A stretch of 64,000 nucleotides of DNA from Cryptomeria japonica (GCF_030272615.1 NC_081408.1:204488613-204552612); one strand, 5' to 3'; shown: positions 45,719 through 59,019, numbered from the stretch's first letter. Made by a program: numbers and translations. The notes: a model not told the origin generated them from the letters alone.

Positions 45719-47710
45719 TGTAGTACCCCTACCCTAGTCAGCTTTGTAAAACTGGTTTGACCTTGGTTGACTTTTTATGTGGCAGTCTTGAATGGTTGAA
45801 TTACCATGAGGTAATGTTGTAGTTAGATATTATGATTATTGTGTGTATCTGTTAATGTGCTTTTGCATTGATTCTTATGTAAGTTTAAATTGTCCTCCTG
45901 ATTCTTGTTATTAATCTCGAGCTAACATCTTCATTAAATATATATATATGTATGCTTGTGTGACTCTTGGTTGTAGGAGATTGCTGGTACAATGCCGCCT
46001 AGGTGTGAGGTTCATCTTCACTTGGATTCATAGGGTTGAGTATACCTCTTTCGTCCTTAGAATTTGGGTTAGATGGTCGTAAAACCCTCAGTTTACCCTA
46101 GTCATGCTCAAGTGAGCATCGTCTATGTTCCATCAGTTTCCTTTTCATTTGGGTTTACGGGTTGAGTAATTGGTTGGCTTACTTGGTTTGCATGCTCGGC
46201 ATGTGGTTAAATTAAGTATTTAATTTTAAGTAGTTATTTTGATTTAATGTGTTCATTTATGCATTAGTAATTAATAAACTAAAGTAAATAGGTTTCTTTT
46301 ATGTGATTAATCATTAATTAAAAAGATCGCTCTATTTATGTTGGTAGCGAGTTTAATTTAATGGTTAATTTTAAATAACAAATTTATTCAGTTTATGCAT
46401 TTTAAAAAGGAAAGATTTAAATTTATTCAAAACAGAAATAATTTAGTCTCTTTTGCTTTTTGGAATATAAAGCTTAATTTTAATTATTTAGGAAAATTAG
46501 TTTTGTTTAGAAAAGTGAGTTTTATTCATATTTATTTTATATAGTGTGTAAGATTGATTTTGAGAATTTAATTTAATTAAAAATATTTTACCCTCATTAA
46601 TATTGTGAAATGCAACTATTAGCTTTGTTAATTTAAATTTAAATGAGGGAGAAAAGCATTTCTTTTAATTAACTAAATTTATAATCTCAATGCATAAACA
46701 ATTCAACCATGAGATAATTCCATAAACTTAATTAATTAATTAATTAAATTAAGTTGCAAGCTGCATGATATTAGAAATATATTTTTATTTAAATTTTAGT
46801 GGAAAAATAAATTAGATTAATTATATTTATTGTTCCTAGAATTTTAAATAAATAAATAAAAGAATAAATTAAAAAAAATAAATAAATAAAAGAATTAATT
46901 GGAATTAAACTATTGTTTTAATTCTTTATTTAGAAAATTAATTAATTTGCATAAGAAAAGAAAAGAAAGAATAATGATATTTAATTATTGCATGTTAGCT
47001 TATCTTTTGTTATAAAATTGGAAAGTAAAATAAAATTACTTTTATTCTAAATTTACGTTTTTGAGAAAAAGCTATTGAACCTAGAATTTTAGTTTAAATA
47101 GGGAATATGTCTTTAGTTTAGATACACAGGAAACAGGTCAAGAATTTAGGTGAAGAAATTTATTGGAAGCTTATTGAAAAGATTAGGGCTCTTCTACAAA
47201 TTTCTTCTAGGAAAGCTATACCAGGTTGGGTGGCTTCTTTGATTTGTTGGTTTTTAAGAAAATAATTCTATTTTTCTCTGAATGGTGTGTGTGTAAATTA
47301 TTTGTCACATCCAAAACCCTCTTCTAGTTAATTCAGGTTTTGATTTAAAATTCTCGCTTGATGTTAATTTTCTAGTTAATGGGAGTAGTTTAATTTTGAG
47401 AAAATTAGGAAAATTATTTTGGAAAAATTATTCTCTCTTGTTTGATTTGTTCTGATATTCTTTTAAATAAATCTCCGTGAGATTAGTCGATTTCTTTAGA
47501 AATAAATTTAATTGTGAATTAAATTTATTGGTTTATCTAATTTAAAGAAAAAGTAATTGGAATAAAATTCTGTGAATGAATTTTATTGAGTTGACAATTT
47601 GGTTTCTATGTAAATTTTGTCAAAGGGGTTTTAATGAATTTGGAAATTATTTACATGTTTTAAAAATTAAAAAAAATTAAAAAAGAAAAATAATAATATA
47701 TAAATTTGGG

Positions 47711-47808
47711 GTAGGGAGCTACCTATGGTAGCATCTGCTACCAATGGTAGTACAGAGAACTACTGATGGTAGTAGTTCTACCGTGCGGTAGCATGGGCTA
47801 CCGTGCCA
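47711..47808. repeat. Cluster of inverted CTACC / GGTAG words
   Basis: About 100 bp contains roughly nine CTACC or GGTAG words in alternating orientation (gctacctatggtagc, ctaccaatggtag, ctaccgtgcggtag, gctaccgtgcc), able to form several short hairpins. Confidence 0.7.
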
Positions 47809-47928
47809 GGGCTGAAATATTAATGTTTTTTTTTATTTATTCTTTTACCCTATGCATACTGTGATGTGGTTATTTCAGGTTTCATGCCCAAGGGTTGGGT
47901 AGTCAGAATTTATGATTTATAATATATA

Positions 47929-48069
<141 letters not shown>

Positions 48070-48719
48070 TGTGTTTTCATTATGGTGGGTATTATATTAT
48101 TTTACTGTTATTTAAATATTGGTTATAAGTTGATATATATATTTGTAATATAATTATAAGTATATTATATATATATACAATGTATATATAGGTATGCATA
48201 CAATTATATTATAGCTATTAAATCAGTTTATAGTTTGAATGTTTCAGAAAAACTTATAATTTTTTATAATTGATAATTATGTTAAAATACATTAGGAGAA
48301 TTATTTCTTTGAGATCTTATTTAACTTATTGGACAAATGGCAAATTTATTTCTTTGTATTAAATAGTTGTACTTTCTTATTGTCTGGAAAATCTTTGATT
48401 GCAAGTTATTTATGCTTTTGGCTGTTTTAAGAAAAGATTGCTTGTATTAGGATCTTGTGTAAATGGTGTTTGCAGTGAAGCTTAATTTCTTTGCAATTCT
48501 AGTTGAGTTGTCATTGTGTCCTATGTTGATATTTTTGTTTGGACCCTATCATTCGGATGATTTGGGTACTTGTTTATGTCTTTAGTTTCTAGTTTGGTTG
48601 TTGCCTTGTGATGGTGTTTTAAGTAGTCCTGTCCTTTATGCGAGTGTCGAGTGTTGATTTGTGGTTGACCATAGCAGGTCAAGTCTCTTGTTAGAGTATT
48701 GTCAGGAAATGGACCTTGT

Positions 48720-48825
48720 ATCATACCAATAAACAACTGACCACATCGGTCAGTTGGAGTTGTTTCCATGTAAGAATCATTTATGTATTTATTGACCGAT
48801 GTGGTCAGTTGTTTATTGGTATGAT
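48720..48825. repeat. Perfect 33-bp inverted repeat with 40-bp loop
   Basis: Arms at 48720-48752 and 48793-48825 are exact reverse complements, separated by 40 bases. The left arm also contains the smaller palindrome tgaccacatcggtca. The rest of this LTR shows no such conservation. Confidence 0.9.
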
Positions 48826-49579
48826 TCGCCTCAATGGCAGGAATGTAAATGATGTGGAACTTATGTACCCTAAACTTATTTAATATCAGAGGGGTCTTGC
48901 AGTTGAGTAGACCTGGAGTTGTAGCCCTCTAAGGGTGAACTCTGAGATCATTTTGGTGTTATGTGTTGCTTTTGTTCTTATGTTTCATGTTTTAGTGTTA
49001 GCATGTATGGATGACATTTTGCTAGAATGTGTAAGTGATTTAGATGAAATTAATTGCAAATGTATGTATGCAGTCATCTTTTAAATGTAGTAAATTGGAT
49101 CATGAAAGAATGTAGATTAGAATAATGGAATATATTTAGTTATTGTTAAGGAAATCAAGTATGCATGGAAAGATCTCGTTAGTTAATGATGAAATTCAAG
49201 TGTGTTATTAAATTGGATACATGACTCAAATTTTAATGAAAAGTATGAATGAAAGGTATGAATAAACTTTGATGGGTGAACTTTATCTTGTGATCTATAT
49301 TTTGTCTTACTAAAAGAAATTATCCTTGTTTAAGAATTATCTTGTTATTAAGACAATCGGCTTATTGGATTAATTAGCATGAGTTAAGTTAATTGTGTAA
49401 TTAAGTAATCACGTTAGGAAACTCTTTAGGTGTTAGTTGATGTCTTCCGCTGTGTGATTTGAACTTGGATATCTTGTTGTATCTTAATGTTGTGTCTTAT
49501 TTAAAAAATAATAATTATTGCACTTCATTTGTGTGTTTTACCTTTATCCCTTTGGGGTTTCCTGGTGGGGCATTACATT

Positions 49580-49591
49580 TGGTATCAGAGC
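49580..49591 (+). promoter_or_regulatory. Element F primer binding site, exact
   Basis: TGGTATCAGAGC matches the plant tRNA-iMet PBS exactly, two bases after the LTR end. Confidence 0.85.
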
Positions 49592-51552
49592 CCAAGTTGC
49601 AAACACTGGGATCTCTGGCTTTGCTTGTACCCTTAGTTGGTGTGTGGTGTATCGACCTTATATGTATGTTTTTCCTCCTTTTTGTATGTGTGTGATTGAG
49701 CAAACCTTAACTTGTGTGTAATGTGTGTGTTCACACCTTGTTTTCATCTTCTTGATGTGGGTGCTTTGGAGTGATTGTATGAGCTTTGTCTAGTTATTGA
49801 GGTCTTGGTCTATGATTTCTCTTATTCTAGAGGAGATTCGTATGTACCTTCCTTATTGATTGTTGTACTCTTTTGACTAATCCATTTGGGTTGGTTAGTT
49901 TTGTCTTGAATCTAAAAGTACAAAATGTGCGTGTTTAAGAGTATGATCTAGCTTAGTGTTGTCCACTTGAAGGACTTGTATGGTGAGTATTGAATGCTTT
50001 TTTGGTAGTAAAATGAATGATTATCATCCTTCCTCTTCTCTCTCTCTCTAGAAATTAAATGTTTTTTTTTTCTTATATGTGTATTTATCTCTTATGTGAG
50101 ATTTCTTATTGCAAGAAAAAGGTTGTGTTTTCTTGAGCCCTTGTGTGAACCTTATAATGCTTATGTGTTTTTAGATTATAAAAGGGTTTTGGTTTGAAAG
50201 TGCATATTGGATATTGAGAAAAAAATGTATGTTTACATTAAAGAATTCTCCATGTGTTTCATAGGAGTAATATAGTTAAGTTCTATCTTAATTAAGGTGC
50301 ATTAATATGCAAATAGTTGATTTTATGAAACTGCTTAGGTTGTATTGTACTAAAGTAGTGAGTGTCCTCAAGAGGTCTTGCATTATTGATAAGATTACCT
50401 GTTTTGATCTCTATTGTTTGGAAAACTAGAACATTCTATTGCAACCATCATAATTGGAAATGTCTTGTTAGGCTGTGTGGCATCCTTCTAAAATAGTAGC
50501 GAAATGAAGACCATGCAAATAAATGATACACTTATAGTGAGAAAATTTAGCTTGTAGTGTGGTCTTGTTGATCTTATGTCTTTCTAGGAAATAGATTGGA
50601 TATCAAACTCTCTTTTTCCTCCTCTTTGCCTAGATTTTAGACTTTAGTAATGCTACTAAAGAGTGTATTGAGTTAAATAGAGTGTTTATAAAACATTTGA
50701 AATTGTACTTTTTGCATTTTTGTCTTTTTATGGAAAGATGAAAGTCTTAAGCTTCATAATGAAATTTGCATAGTTAGTAATGTGGTTTTGAATGCTTAAT
50801 TGATTTAGAAAACATACCAGAATGATGTTATTTCCTTATGTAATGGTGAATAGTTAAGAATTTCAGTACTGGTATCTAGAGTAAACTTTATTCAGTGATT
50901 CATGTGGAAAGCATAGGTAAAATCTTTCTTGAGTAGATGATAGCATATCGAAAAGTACTCCATGTAAATGTGACTAAACCAATAATGGTGTTATTCCTTG
51001 TGTATTGTAAAAAACCCGTGCTTGCTATGTGTGCCCATGGGATGGTGAAGTAACCAACCATGGAGGATATGTTTGTTTATGAGTATGGGAAAACCATACT
51101 ATTTATGTGATGTTGCTTATTTCTTTCCTTTCTGAAAGCCAACCCACGGGTTGTTGATAATTCAGCATGTGAAGGGGTAGTATTAGAAGTCACCATTCCT
51201 CAAATAGTATGGAACGACGTATGAGTAATGTCGACACGAAGTGACTTTAGCTTCTCTATTTTGAGGAAAAATATAGTTTTGTAATGAAACTGTATTATTG
51301 GTGTACTCAATACTTTCCCTTGTGATGAACTAATTTATAAGGTTCATGTGTGCCAGTCTATTCCTATCCTTATATTTGAGCATATTGATGTCAGTTCTTG
51401 AGCATAATGATGGTTTTATTGGAGGATATTTTGCCTTGTCTTCATGAAAGGTATGTTATTTTTCACATGAGATGCCAATTGTCCAGCATTGACAGACATG
51501 TGGGTGGACCCTAGCCATGTATACCTTTGGCTTACGATGAGTATCATGAGAG
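49592..51552 (+). other. Element F internal leader or unrelated noncoding DNA
   Basis: AT/GT-rich, with no Gag or Pol motif in any frame that I can see. It may be a long untranslated leader or a body replaced by other DNA. Confidence 0.4.
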
Positions 51553-51800
51553 GTACGTCGCTATGCAAGGTGTGACCTACGCATGCCTTTTGCATGAGGT
51601 ACATTGCCATGTAGGATATGTCCATTGCGTGCCTTTCCGCTTGGGGTATTTCCATGTTGTGTTGAGACATGATGTGGTATGTAGTAGACATTTCCATGCG
51701 AGATATGTCCATTGTGTTCTTTTTCTGCTTGGATTATTGCCATGCCATGCTGAGACACGATGCGGATGTAGTAGACATTGCCATGTGGCCTACTGATAGG
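51553..51800. repeat. 87-bp tandem repeat, about 2.5-3 copies
   Basis: Units are 51606-51692 and 51693-51779, each beginning (g/t)ccatg.....atatgtccattg and ending gtagtagacatt. They are preceded by a shortened unit and followed by a partial one. GC content is higher than in the flanks. The 89-codon plus-strand ORF here (His, Cys, Val-rich) is a by-product. Confidence 0.8.
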
Positions 51801-52979
51801 TTTAGGGTAGAGCCATGCCACGTGACGATGTGATGCAGGGTGATGTCGAGGTGCACACCGTCATGCCATGTGGGTAGTGTGACTATGTCGCACCACATGA
51901 TGAGCTACTGCACTAGCTAGATGATTGTTCCTTCCTTCCTCGCTGGTGGCTAGATTCTAGTCACATAGTGATGTTATGTGCAATTGTGATATTTTTTTTT
52001 TAATTTTATTTCCTTATGCGCCACCAATTTATTTTATCTTGACTTTAAAGGTTTAGCCACAATCTTGTGATATTTTACATACTTGATTTGGTGTTGCAAA
52101 TTCTGGATTATTTTATTGCCTTACTATTGGAATTGGTGATTTATTATATTTATTCTTCTGTACATTGGTGGCTAAACTAATTGGTCCTTATTGTTTTTGT
52201 ATGTTGGTCTTGTGTTAAAATGTAAAATTCCTCTCCAAGGATGTATGAGATGGTCTTGGTTGAGTGTGTACGAGGAAGTAGACGTAAGGAACCTTGAGGA
52301 TGGGGGTACGTGAGGCTGTGATGCAGCTAGTATCCACTACCTACCTATGTGTGGTGACTATCTCTTGGAGGCTAACCACCTTACTCAACAAGGGATGTTC
52401 ACGAAGGTCTTGTATGGAAGGTAGAACCACTATGGTGTGCCCTAGCACCATCAAGCCTTTGAGTGAGATATTGGATATTTATGATCATATTATTGTTCTG
52501 AGATCAAGCATAGAGATGTTGATTGTGCATGTTCTATTTGATGGAGCATTAGACATGCTCACATGTGGCCTTTTGTGTTGTGCATTCCAGTTATGTAGAT
52601 GATTATTGTGTGTAATCATGGAGTAAATTGTGTTAACTTGTCACTATGTTATGGGACGTAGTCTTTGGAAAGGTTTTTATATGCCTAGCAAGTGTAAAAA
52701 ATTGAGTTATTTATGTTGATATTATTTATTGAAAGTTAACTTGGTTGTAGAAATTGAATTTTGAAGCTAGTTCTATGTGATAAAGTTTTATGAAAAAGAT
52801 TTATTCATAAAAGAAATTGATCATGATGGTATGTTTTCTTGTCATATAGATGAGTATAGTAATTGTTGCTTACCTCTTTTAATGCTTTAATTTGGTGTAG
52901 TAATATTAGTAAGAAAGTTTTGTTGATTAGTGAAGACGTCATTTAGAAAAATGACAAATTAGGAAAGCTTTTGTAGTTA
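51801..52979. other. Noncoding, nothing recognised
   Basis: Moderately GC-rich to 51960 and 52200-52610, then AT-rich. The 102-codon plus-strand ORF at 52294 has no recognisable motif and I do not call it. Confidence 0.4.
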
Positions 52980-53160
52980 TGTTAGGGTGTTCTATTTTTT
53001 CTCTCGGGTTGGGCTTCGTTACCCTATTTTTTGAGGATTGGTTGGCATATTTTTGGTTGTTGGGTCCTAGATACTATGCTTTATCTTTAATTTTGTTGAC
53101 TCTAGGTTTCTAGTCCATGTAAAACCAGTTTTCCCCTTTAATCAAAACAATAATACAAAA
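52980..53160 (+). mobile_element. Possible LINE 3' end
   Basis: Contains gttgggtcctagatactatg, ctaggtttctagtccatgta and aaaaccagttttcccctt, followed by taatcaaaacaataatacaa, an A-rich tail. The wording resembles 3' ends of DUF4283-type plant LINEs as I remember them. It abuts the helicase fragment, suggesting insertion into it. Low confidence. Confidence 0.3.
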
Positions 53161-53167
53161 AGACAAA

Positions 53168-53432
53168 ATGCTTCAATTACCATTGAGATTGGCATGGGCA
53201 TTGACTATACATAAATCTCAATAATTAACTCTTCCAAAAGCAATAATTGATATTGGACAAAGAGAAAGAAGAAGCTTGACATTTGTGGCAATATCTCGTG
53301 TAAAATATCTAGAAGGTATGAGAGTATCACCACCATTCGCATATGACTATTATGAGAAAATGATAAATGGTAGATAGATTGCTAAGCACAAGGCTGAAGA
53401 ATTCAGACTCAATCTTCTAGATGAAAATTGAT
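53168..53432 (+). pseudogene. PIF1-type DNA helicase, C-terminal fragment
   Basis: A frame from 53168 encodes LPLRLAWALTIHKSQ, stop, LTLPKAIIDIGQRERRSL, then TFVAISRVKYLEGMRVSPPF and YDYYEKM. This is the C-terminal helicase core of PIF1/RRM3-like superfamily 1B enzymes, which in plants occurs both in nuclear genes and in Helitron RepHel proteins. The stop replaces the Gly of the usual HKSQGLTL. Only about 85 codons remain; everything upstream is missing, cut off at the A-rich LINE-like tail. I cannot tell whether the source was a host gene or a Helitron. Confidence 0.65.
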
Positions 53433-55593
53433 GTAATTCTATTAGACAAATATCAATGATAAAAAAAATATTACATAAATTTCAATAATCCAAGTTTTTA
53501 TATTTAACCTTGCATCATTTTTTAATGTTCTTAGAGTAAAATGAGTGCCTAAATATGTGTTGTTATTGTTCCTTTTTGTTTACTTTGATAGCATACATTT
53601 TCATAATGTTTACTATCATTTAAGCAAATTTCTAATTATTTCACAAAGTAATTAAACTTTCCTAATTAATAGTAATGTGAAAGCTAATAATAATGTTTTA
53701 TGTTATTCGAGTAAAATAAATGCATACATATATGTTGTTATGGTCCCCTTTGAGTTACTTTGTTAACACGCATTTTCCAAATGTTTACTATCATTTATAT
53801 GATTTTAAAATTATTTTACAAAATAGTGAGAGTTTAATATTTGATAGTAATATGAAAGCTAATTATAATGTTTATGCACGTCAGAAATATGTCTCATCAT
53901 GTGCATGCAAAATGGGTGTCAGATTGGTTGTCAACATATCACCCACACCTTCCATTCAATGTCCTCCATCTAGAGGAATTAAGAATCTACTATTGGCTCA
54001 AAGATAGCATGGTTAAGAAAATTATCTAGAATGGATCAAGCACCACAAGAATGGAATTTCACAACTATGCCCAATTTTCCAACTTCCACTATGAATCAAA
54101 GGTCAAAATGGACTTGGATGTAAAATTTCATAATCTATAGATTGAGATTATAGATTTTTGTGGTTGGTTAGTAGCTCTATACTATGAAATTTGAGATTTG
54201 TACCTTGCAGGATGCATTTGAAAAATCACCACTAGATCAACAACAAAAATTTATAAATAAACTATATCTGATGAACTCGGTATGCAATTCATGAGATTTC
54301 TGAAAGATCCATCACGAATTGGTTATCGCATAGGAACACTTGAAGAATAGTTTCTTACTACTCTTAAGCTATGATACTCCATTATATTCAAGGTGTGTCA
54401 GGTCATGCCATAATTCAGGTTGTTATGTGCAAACTATGGTATACCTACCTTGTACGTTGTGAAGTCCAATTTGGTAGCTAAAGTTTGTACTACACTTGAT
54501 GGTACTGAAAATGAAGAGTTATTACCAATGCATCTGTGGTTAAAAATTAATTGAGATCACTCTACAAAAAATATTTGCTATATGTTGACAAACTATTTGA
54601 CAAATTGACAATATTCAATTTTCATAATATTAAATAAATATTGTTTGACATTTAGTACCATGCATAGATATTTAAGTGAAACTATTTATTAACATTGTAT
54701 GTTTTTCTAAAGTTGCATATTTTTAAAATAATAGAATGTATTTGTTTTGTAGTTTAATCAAATATAAAGTTTAATTATATTTTTTTATGAAGTCATTTTC
54801 TAATGTTTACTTGTATAATTTTTGGAAATTTTAAAATTCGGTGACATTTGAGCATATTAATCCAAATAGTAACTTATCATAATGGTTAAAATAACTTCAA
54901 TGACTATTAAATGTTTAACATTAATTTTATTATTTTTAATTTTCAGAAAATATTTCAAACTATGTATGCTTCACAAAATAGATTTCTAAATCATTGTGGA
55001 AAGTTCAAATGCCTCAATAAACTCAAATATTTTTTTTGAAACTTCTTTCGACAAATGTGCAAGAATAGTCTTAGAATATTGCAACAGAATCATAAAGGAA
55101 ATTGAAAATACAAGATTCATGATTGATGAAGTTGATGAATTAGAAATAATGAAAATGGAGGATGTTGCAAAAAAAGAACATGAGGCATCTACAGTAGTAG
55201 CTAGACTCCCAGATATTCTAAAAGAAGTATATCATGAGCACTATGAAATAAAGGTTGCAATACCATTTTGATAATTGAAGAAATCGTAATGTCTTTACAT
55301 CTTAACAATGAATTGTAATTACCATAGTTACATCTTACTTGACCTATGATACTTCTTATTTTCTGTAAAATTTTAACATTTTCTATAAATGTTTATCATT
55401 TTTGTTTGACATATATGAGAGAAATAAAACTTTTTAAAAACATAATTGAAGTGGATGTGTGGATTTATTTGTTAAAAATATGCCCCATTAGATAGATTTT
55501 TTAAAGTGGATGTGGCAAAAATTCAACACATCGATCTATCACAATGTATTTAAATACGCTAATATTTAACTTTTATATGAAAACATTTAATGT
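53433..55593. other. AT-rich DNA with unassigned gene-like scraps
   Basis: Two paralogous short segments (tttactatcattta, near 53610 and 53786) indicate a small local duplication. A 92-codon plus-strand frame at 54996-55271 encodes a charged, helical peptide (KMEDVAKKEHEASTVVARLP) with no recognisable family. It may be an exon remnant. Confidence 0.3.
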
Positions 55594-55620
55594 ATATGGT
55601 TATATCATTTTTTTTTTTTT

Positions 55621-56596
55621 GCTCGGAAGTAAGAATTTATTATAGTCATTTTCTAAAACAAAGTACATCATAATTTATAAGACAAACATCCATTTATCTA
55701 AAAAATTGCCTAAAAAGCCACTTAAAAACAAAAATATCTATGCATGCTTAACCATCTACCAAGCATACTACTCTACCCAAATCCCTTTACAACTTTGTCA
55801 AGCTCAAAAAATCGCTCCGAGAAACAGTTTATAGTTTTGTTTTTTTAAAATAGAATGACAAACCACCATCCTGCTCTATCTAACTAATACTAAAACTTAT
55901 AACTAAATAGAGCTAAACCCCCAAGGCACAAGACCAAAAAAACAAAACATTGTAGAATAGGGAAATTGAGTTACTAGCACCATGTGAGCTCTCTGGGTCC
56001 ACTGCTTCCATCTTCTCACCTGCCACCTTCCTCTTCTATGGTTGAAGCTATTTGCACCTTAAATGCTCCACTTCTACCTTATCCTTTTTAATCAACATTT
56101 CCGCTCCCATCAATTTCATAGAGATAATCAATACCTTCCAACCATGTTTGGCCTCCTCTCTATGGCGAGCTTTGAATCACCCCTTTGGCCAATGTACAAA
56201 AGCAATGCATTTTGCAAAAAACTCATGCTCTTCATTTTCTACTCCTTCATTACATCAATTCCCTCACCTGATATTGCAACCTCAATAATTGAGTCTATAT
56301 CATCTAGATAATCTCTGTGCACAATTGATTCCATTACCCTCTTCACCATTTCCTTCAACTCACCCAAATTTAGTCCCCATGCCATGATTAATAAATAAAC
56401 ATCCGTGTTTGTTCGATACCTTTATCTCAAATCACAAAACACCTTACCCAACATCAACCACACACATTTTACCAATCTTCCATCTTTAAATAGAAACATT
56501 CCCTTCTTGATCTCCTTTCACTTGCATCACCGAAGAAAGGGCAAAATTGCTTTCTTGTCTTCAGTGTAAAATTTGCCTCCATGATTTATTTGCTAC
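55621..56596 (-). other. LINE G 3' untranslated region, distal part
   Basis: About 1 kb of minus-strand sequence with no maintained frame, ending at the A tail. Plus-strand ORFs at 56052-56311 are by-products. Confidence 0.6.
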
Positions 56597-56601
56597 AAAA
56601 G

Positions 56602-57254
56602 TGTTAGGAACCAAAAGGACAACTAAGAGGGTGGGGTGAATCAGTTGTTAATGAATTTCAACCCAACTATAACTTAATCCAACTTAATACCACGACCATA
56701 CCCATACATTCATCTCACAAATGAGATCTTACATTTATACAAAAACCTAAGACCAAATGTGTAGGTCGGCTCACTAAGAATATTATAATTAAATCAATTA
56801 CAAATAAGTCTTGATAAGATACAACATGTCATCTCAATACATTTACAATAATATCCAATCAATAAATCATCTCCATAATGTGTTGTGCTGATTTGGAATA
56901 GATAATCTATATCAGTCCATAACCTAGACCAATCTACCGGTAATAGCAAATATGTCAATCCGATTAGACCAATAACCAAAACACCAAAACCAAGTATCCA
57001 AACCATTGTTTTAGACATAATCAAGTAATCTCCAGATGATAACAAGTCATCATTAGTGTTGGTGAACCATATAACCTCCCGGTGAGCATATACTGATGAT
57101 TGTGCATAAGTCACTGACCTTACTGGTGAACACAATGTGTCGGTTTAATAGTAAACCAATATAACAATAGCACCAAATCAACAATGCAAATCTCTAGAAG
57201 GATAAGTGTTGACATCAATGAAAAAACCAATACAACACATCCATAATAGCAACA
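56602..57254 (-). repeat. Copia D 3' LTR with ~430-bp internal deletion
   Basis: On the plus strand TGTTAGGAACC ... AATAGCAACA. It matches the 5' LTR on both sides but lacks the segment equivalent to about 61890-62320, including the conserved fold module. The deletion junction lies near 56690. Confidence 0.9.
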
Positions 57255-57266
57255 ATCTCCCCCTTT
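57255..57266 (-). promoter_or_regulatory. Copia D polypurine tract
   Basis: Minus-strand AAAGGGGGAGAT abuts the 3' LTR and is preceded by gttgccatcaatgtc, the same context as in A and C. Confidence 0.85.
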
Positions 57267-57547
57267 GACATTGATGGCAACACTAGATGGAAAAACATCT
57301 AAGTGCCAAAACAGAATGCCAAAAACCAAAAAACCCAACAATCTCTAGAATAGATCAATACTAGAAATCAAAACCAAAATACAAAGGATATATATCTCTC
57401 CCCTAATAAATAATGTTTTTCCATAGATATCTCCCCACCTTTGAAATCAAATGCCAAAGCAATTAGGAAGAAATACCAAAACATACAACCAACTACTCCC
57501 CCTAACAAGTATCTCTCCTCCATCAGAGCCAAAAAAATATTTCTTTG

Positions 57548-59019
57548 TTAGTTCCTGTCGGTTTGATGCCAATATTCAATCATCCAACTCTCTACCGGTG
57601 AGGGTAATACCCCAAGCTGATCTCTGAGATATTCAAAGGTTTCCTTAGGTAAAGGCTTTGTAAAGATATCTACAATCTTTGCTTTAGTATTCACATAAAC
57701 CAATCTTAATTTTTTTGCTTCAAAATTTTCTTTTAGAAAATTATATTTGATAGAAACATGCTTAGTCTTAGAGTGAAATACCGGATTCTTTGATATATCA
57801 ATTGCTGCTGAATTATCACAATAAATGATTATTGATTCTTTTCATTTTACCTTTATGTCCTTCAACATTTTCTTGATCCATAATACCTAAGTACAATTAG
57901 TTGTTGGTGCAACATATTCTGATTCTGATGTTGATAATGATGTACAACTGTGCTTCTTGCTTATCCATGAAATCAATCTGCTACCAAGAAAGAATGCACC
58001 ACTAGTGGTACTCTTTTTGTCATCTACATCTCATGCCCAATTTGCATCGGTGTATACACATTAATCATAATTTTCATCTTTAGGATACCATAAACCAAGA
58101 TTTGTTGTGCCTTGTAGATACCAAAAAATCCTTTTTACTTTTGATTCATGATTTTCCTTAGGATTACTTTGAAACCTTGAAACCTTGAAACTATACATAC
58201 TACATTCATTATATCAGGTCTCATTTGTGTCAAATACAGTAAACCTCCAATCATAGATTTGTATCTTGTCGGATTAACATGAGCTGAATCATCCTTCAAT
58301 GTCAATTTATCAGTTGTAGTCATAGGAGTACTTACCAGCTTAGAGTTTTCCATACCAAATTTCTTCAGTCGTTCCTTTAAGTATTTTGTTTGACTTATGA
58401 GTATACCTTTATCAATTTGTAAAATCTGCAATCCTAAAAATAATTTTATCTCCCCAATCATAGATATTTTAAATTCTTCTTGCATCTTGTTAGCAATGTC
58501 CTTACACAATTCATCTTCTCCTCCAAAATTGATATCATCAACAAAAACTTCAATAACCAAGATGTCATCATTAGTCACTTTGTAATATAAGTTGTTGTCA
58601 ACATTACTTTTAGTGTAACCAAGTTTCAAAAGATATTTGTCCAATCTAGCATACCATGCTCTAGGAGCTTACTTCAATCCATACAAAGCTTTCCATAATC
58701 CGAAAAGCATATCTTTAGCATTTGTCAATGAAAATCCATCAAGTTGTTCAATATAAAATTCCTCTTCAAGATCACCATTCAGAAATGCACATTTTACATC
58801 CATCTGATATACTTTCTAGTTCCTATGAGCTGCAAATGCAAGAAATAATCTAACTGCCTCAATTCTAGCTACCAGTGCAAAGCTATCATTATAATCAATT
58901 CCCTCTTTCTGTGAATATCCTTTGCAAACTAATGTTGCTTTGTTCCTGATTACCTTACCATCTTGATTAAGTTTATTTCTAAATACCCATTTAGTTCCAA
59001 TTACATTTTTGTCTTTAGG
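57548..59019 (-). pseudogene. Copia D reverse transcriptase and RNase H
   Basis: RT reads GTKWVFRNKL-like sequence, MDVKCAFLNGDLEEEFYIEQ, APRAWYARLDKYLLKLGYTK and the catalytic VFVDDINFGG. Then come LFLGLQILQIDKGILISQTK and YLTQMRPDIMNVVCIVSRFQ. A short duplication of aaaccttg (58168-58188, plus strand) shifts the frame. RNase H follows with TSESEYVA and IIYCDNSAAIDISKNP, then VDIFTKPLPKETFEYLRDQL, ending TAA at 57548. Several TAG stops lie at expected Gln or Trp codons. Confidence 0.88.

Noticed and set aside
51416-51821. ORFs of about 90 codons on both strands
   Set aside because: Produced by the 87-bp tandem repeat, whose length is a multiple of three.
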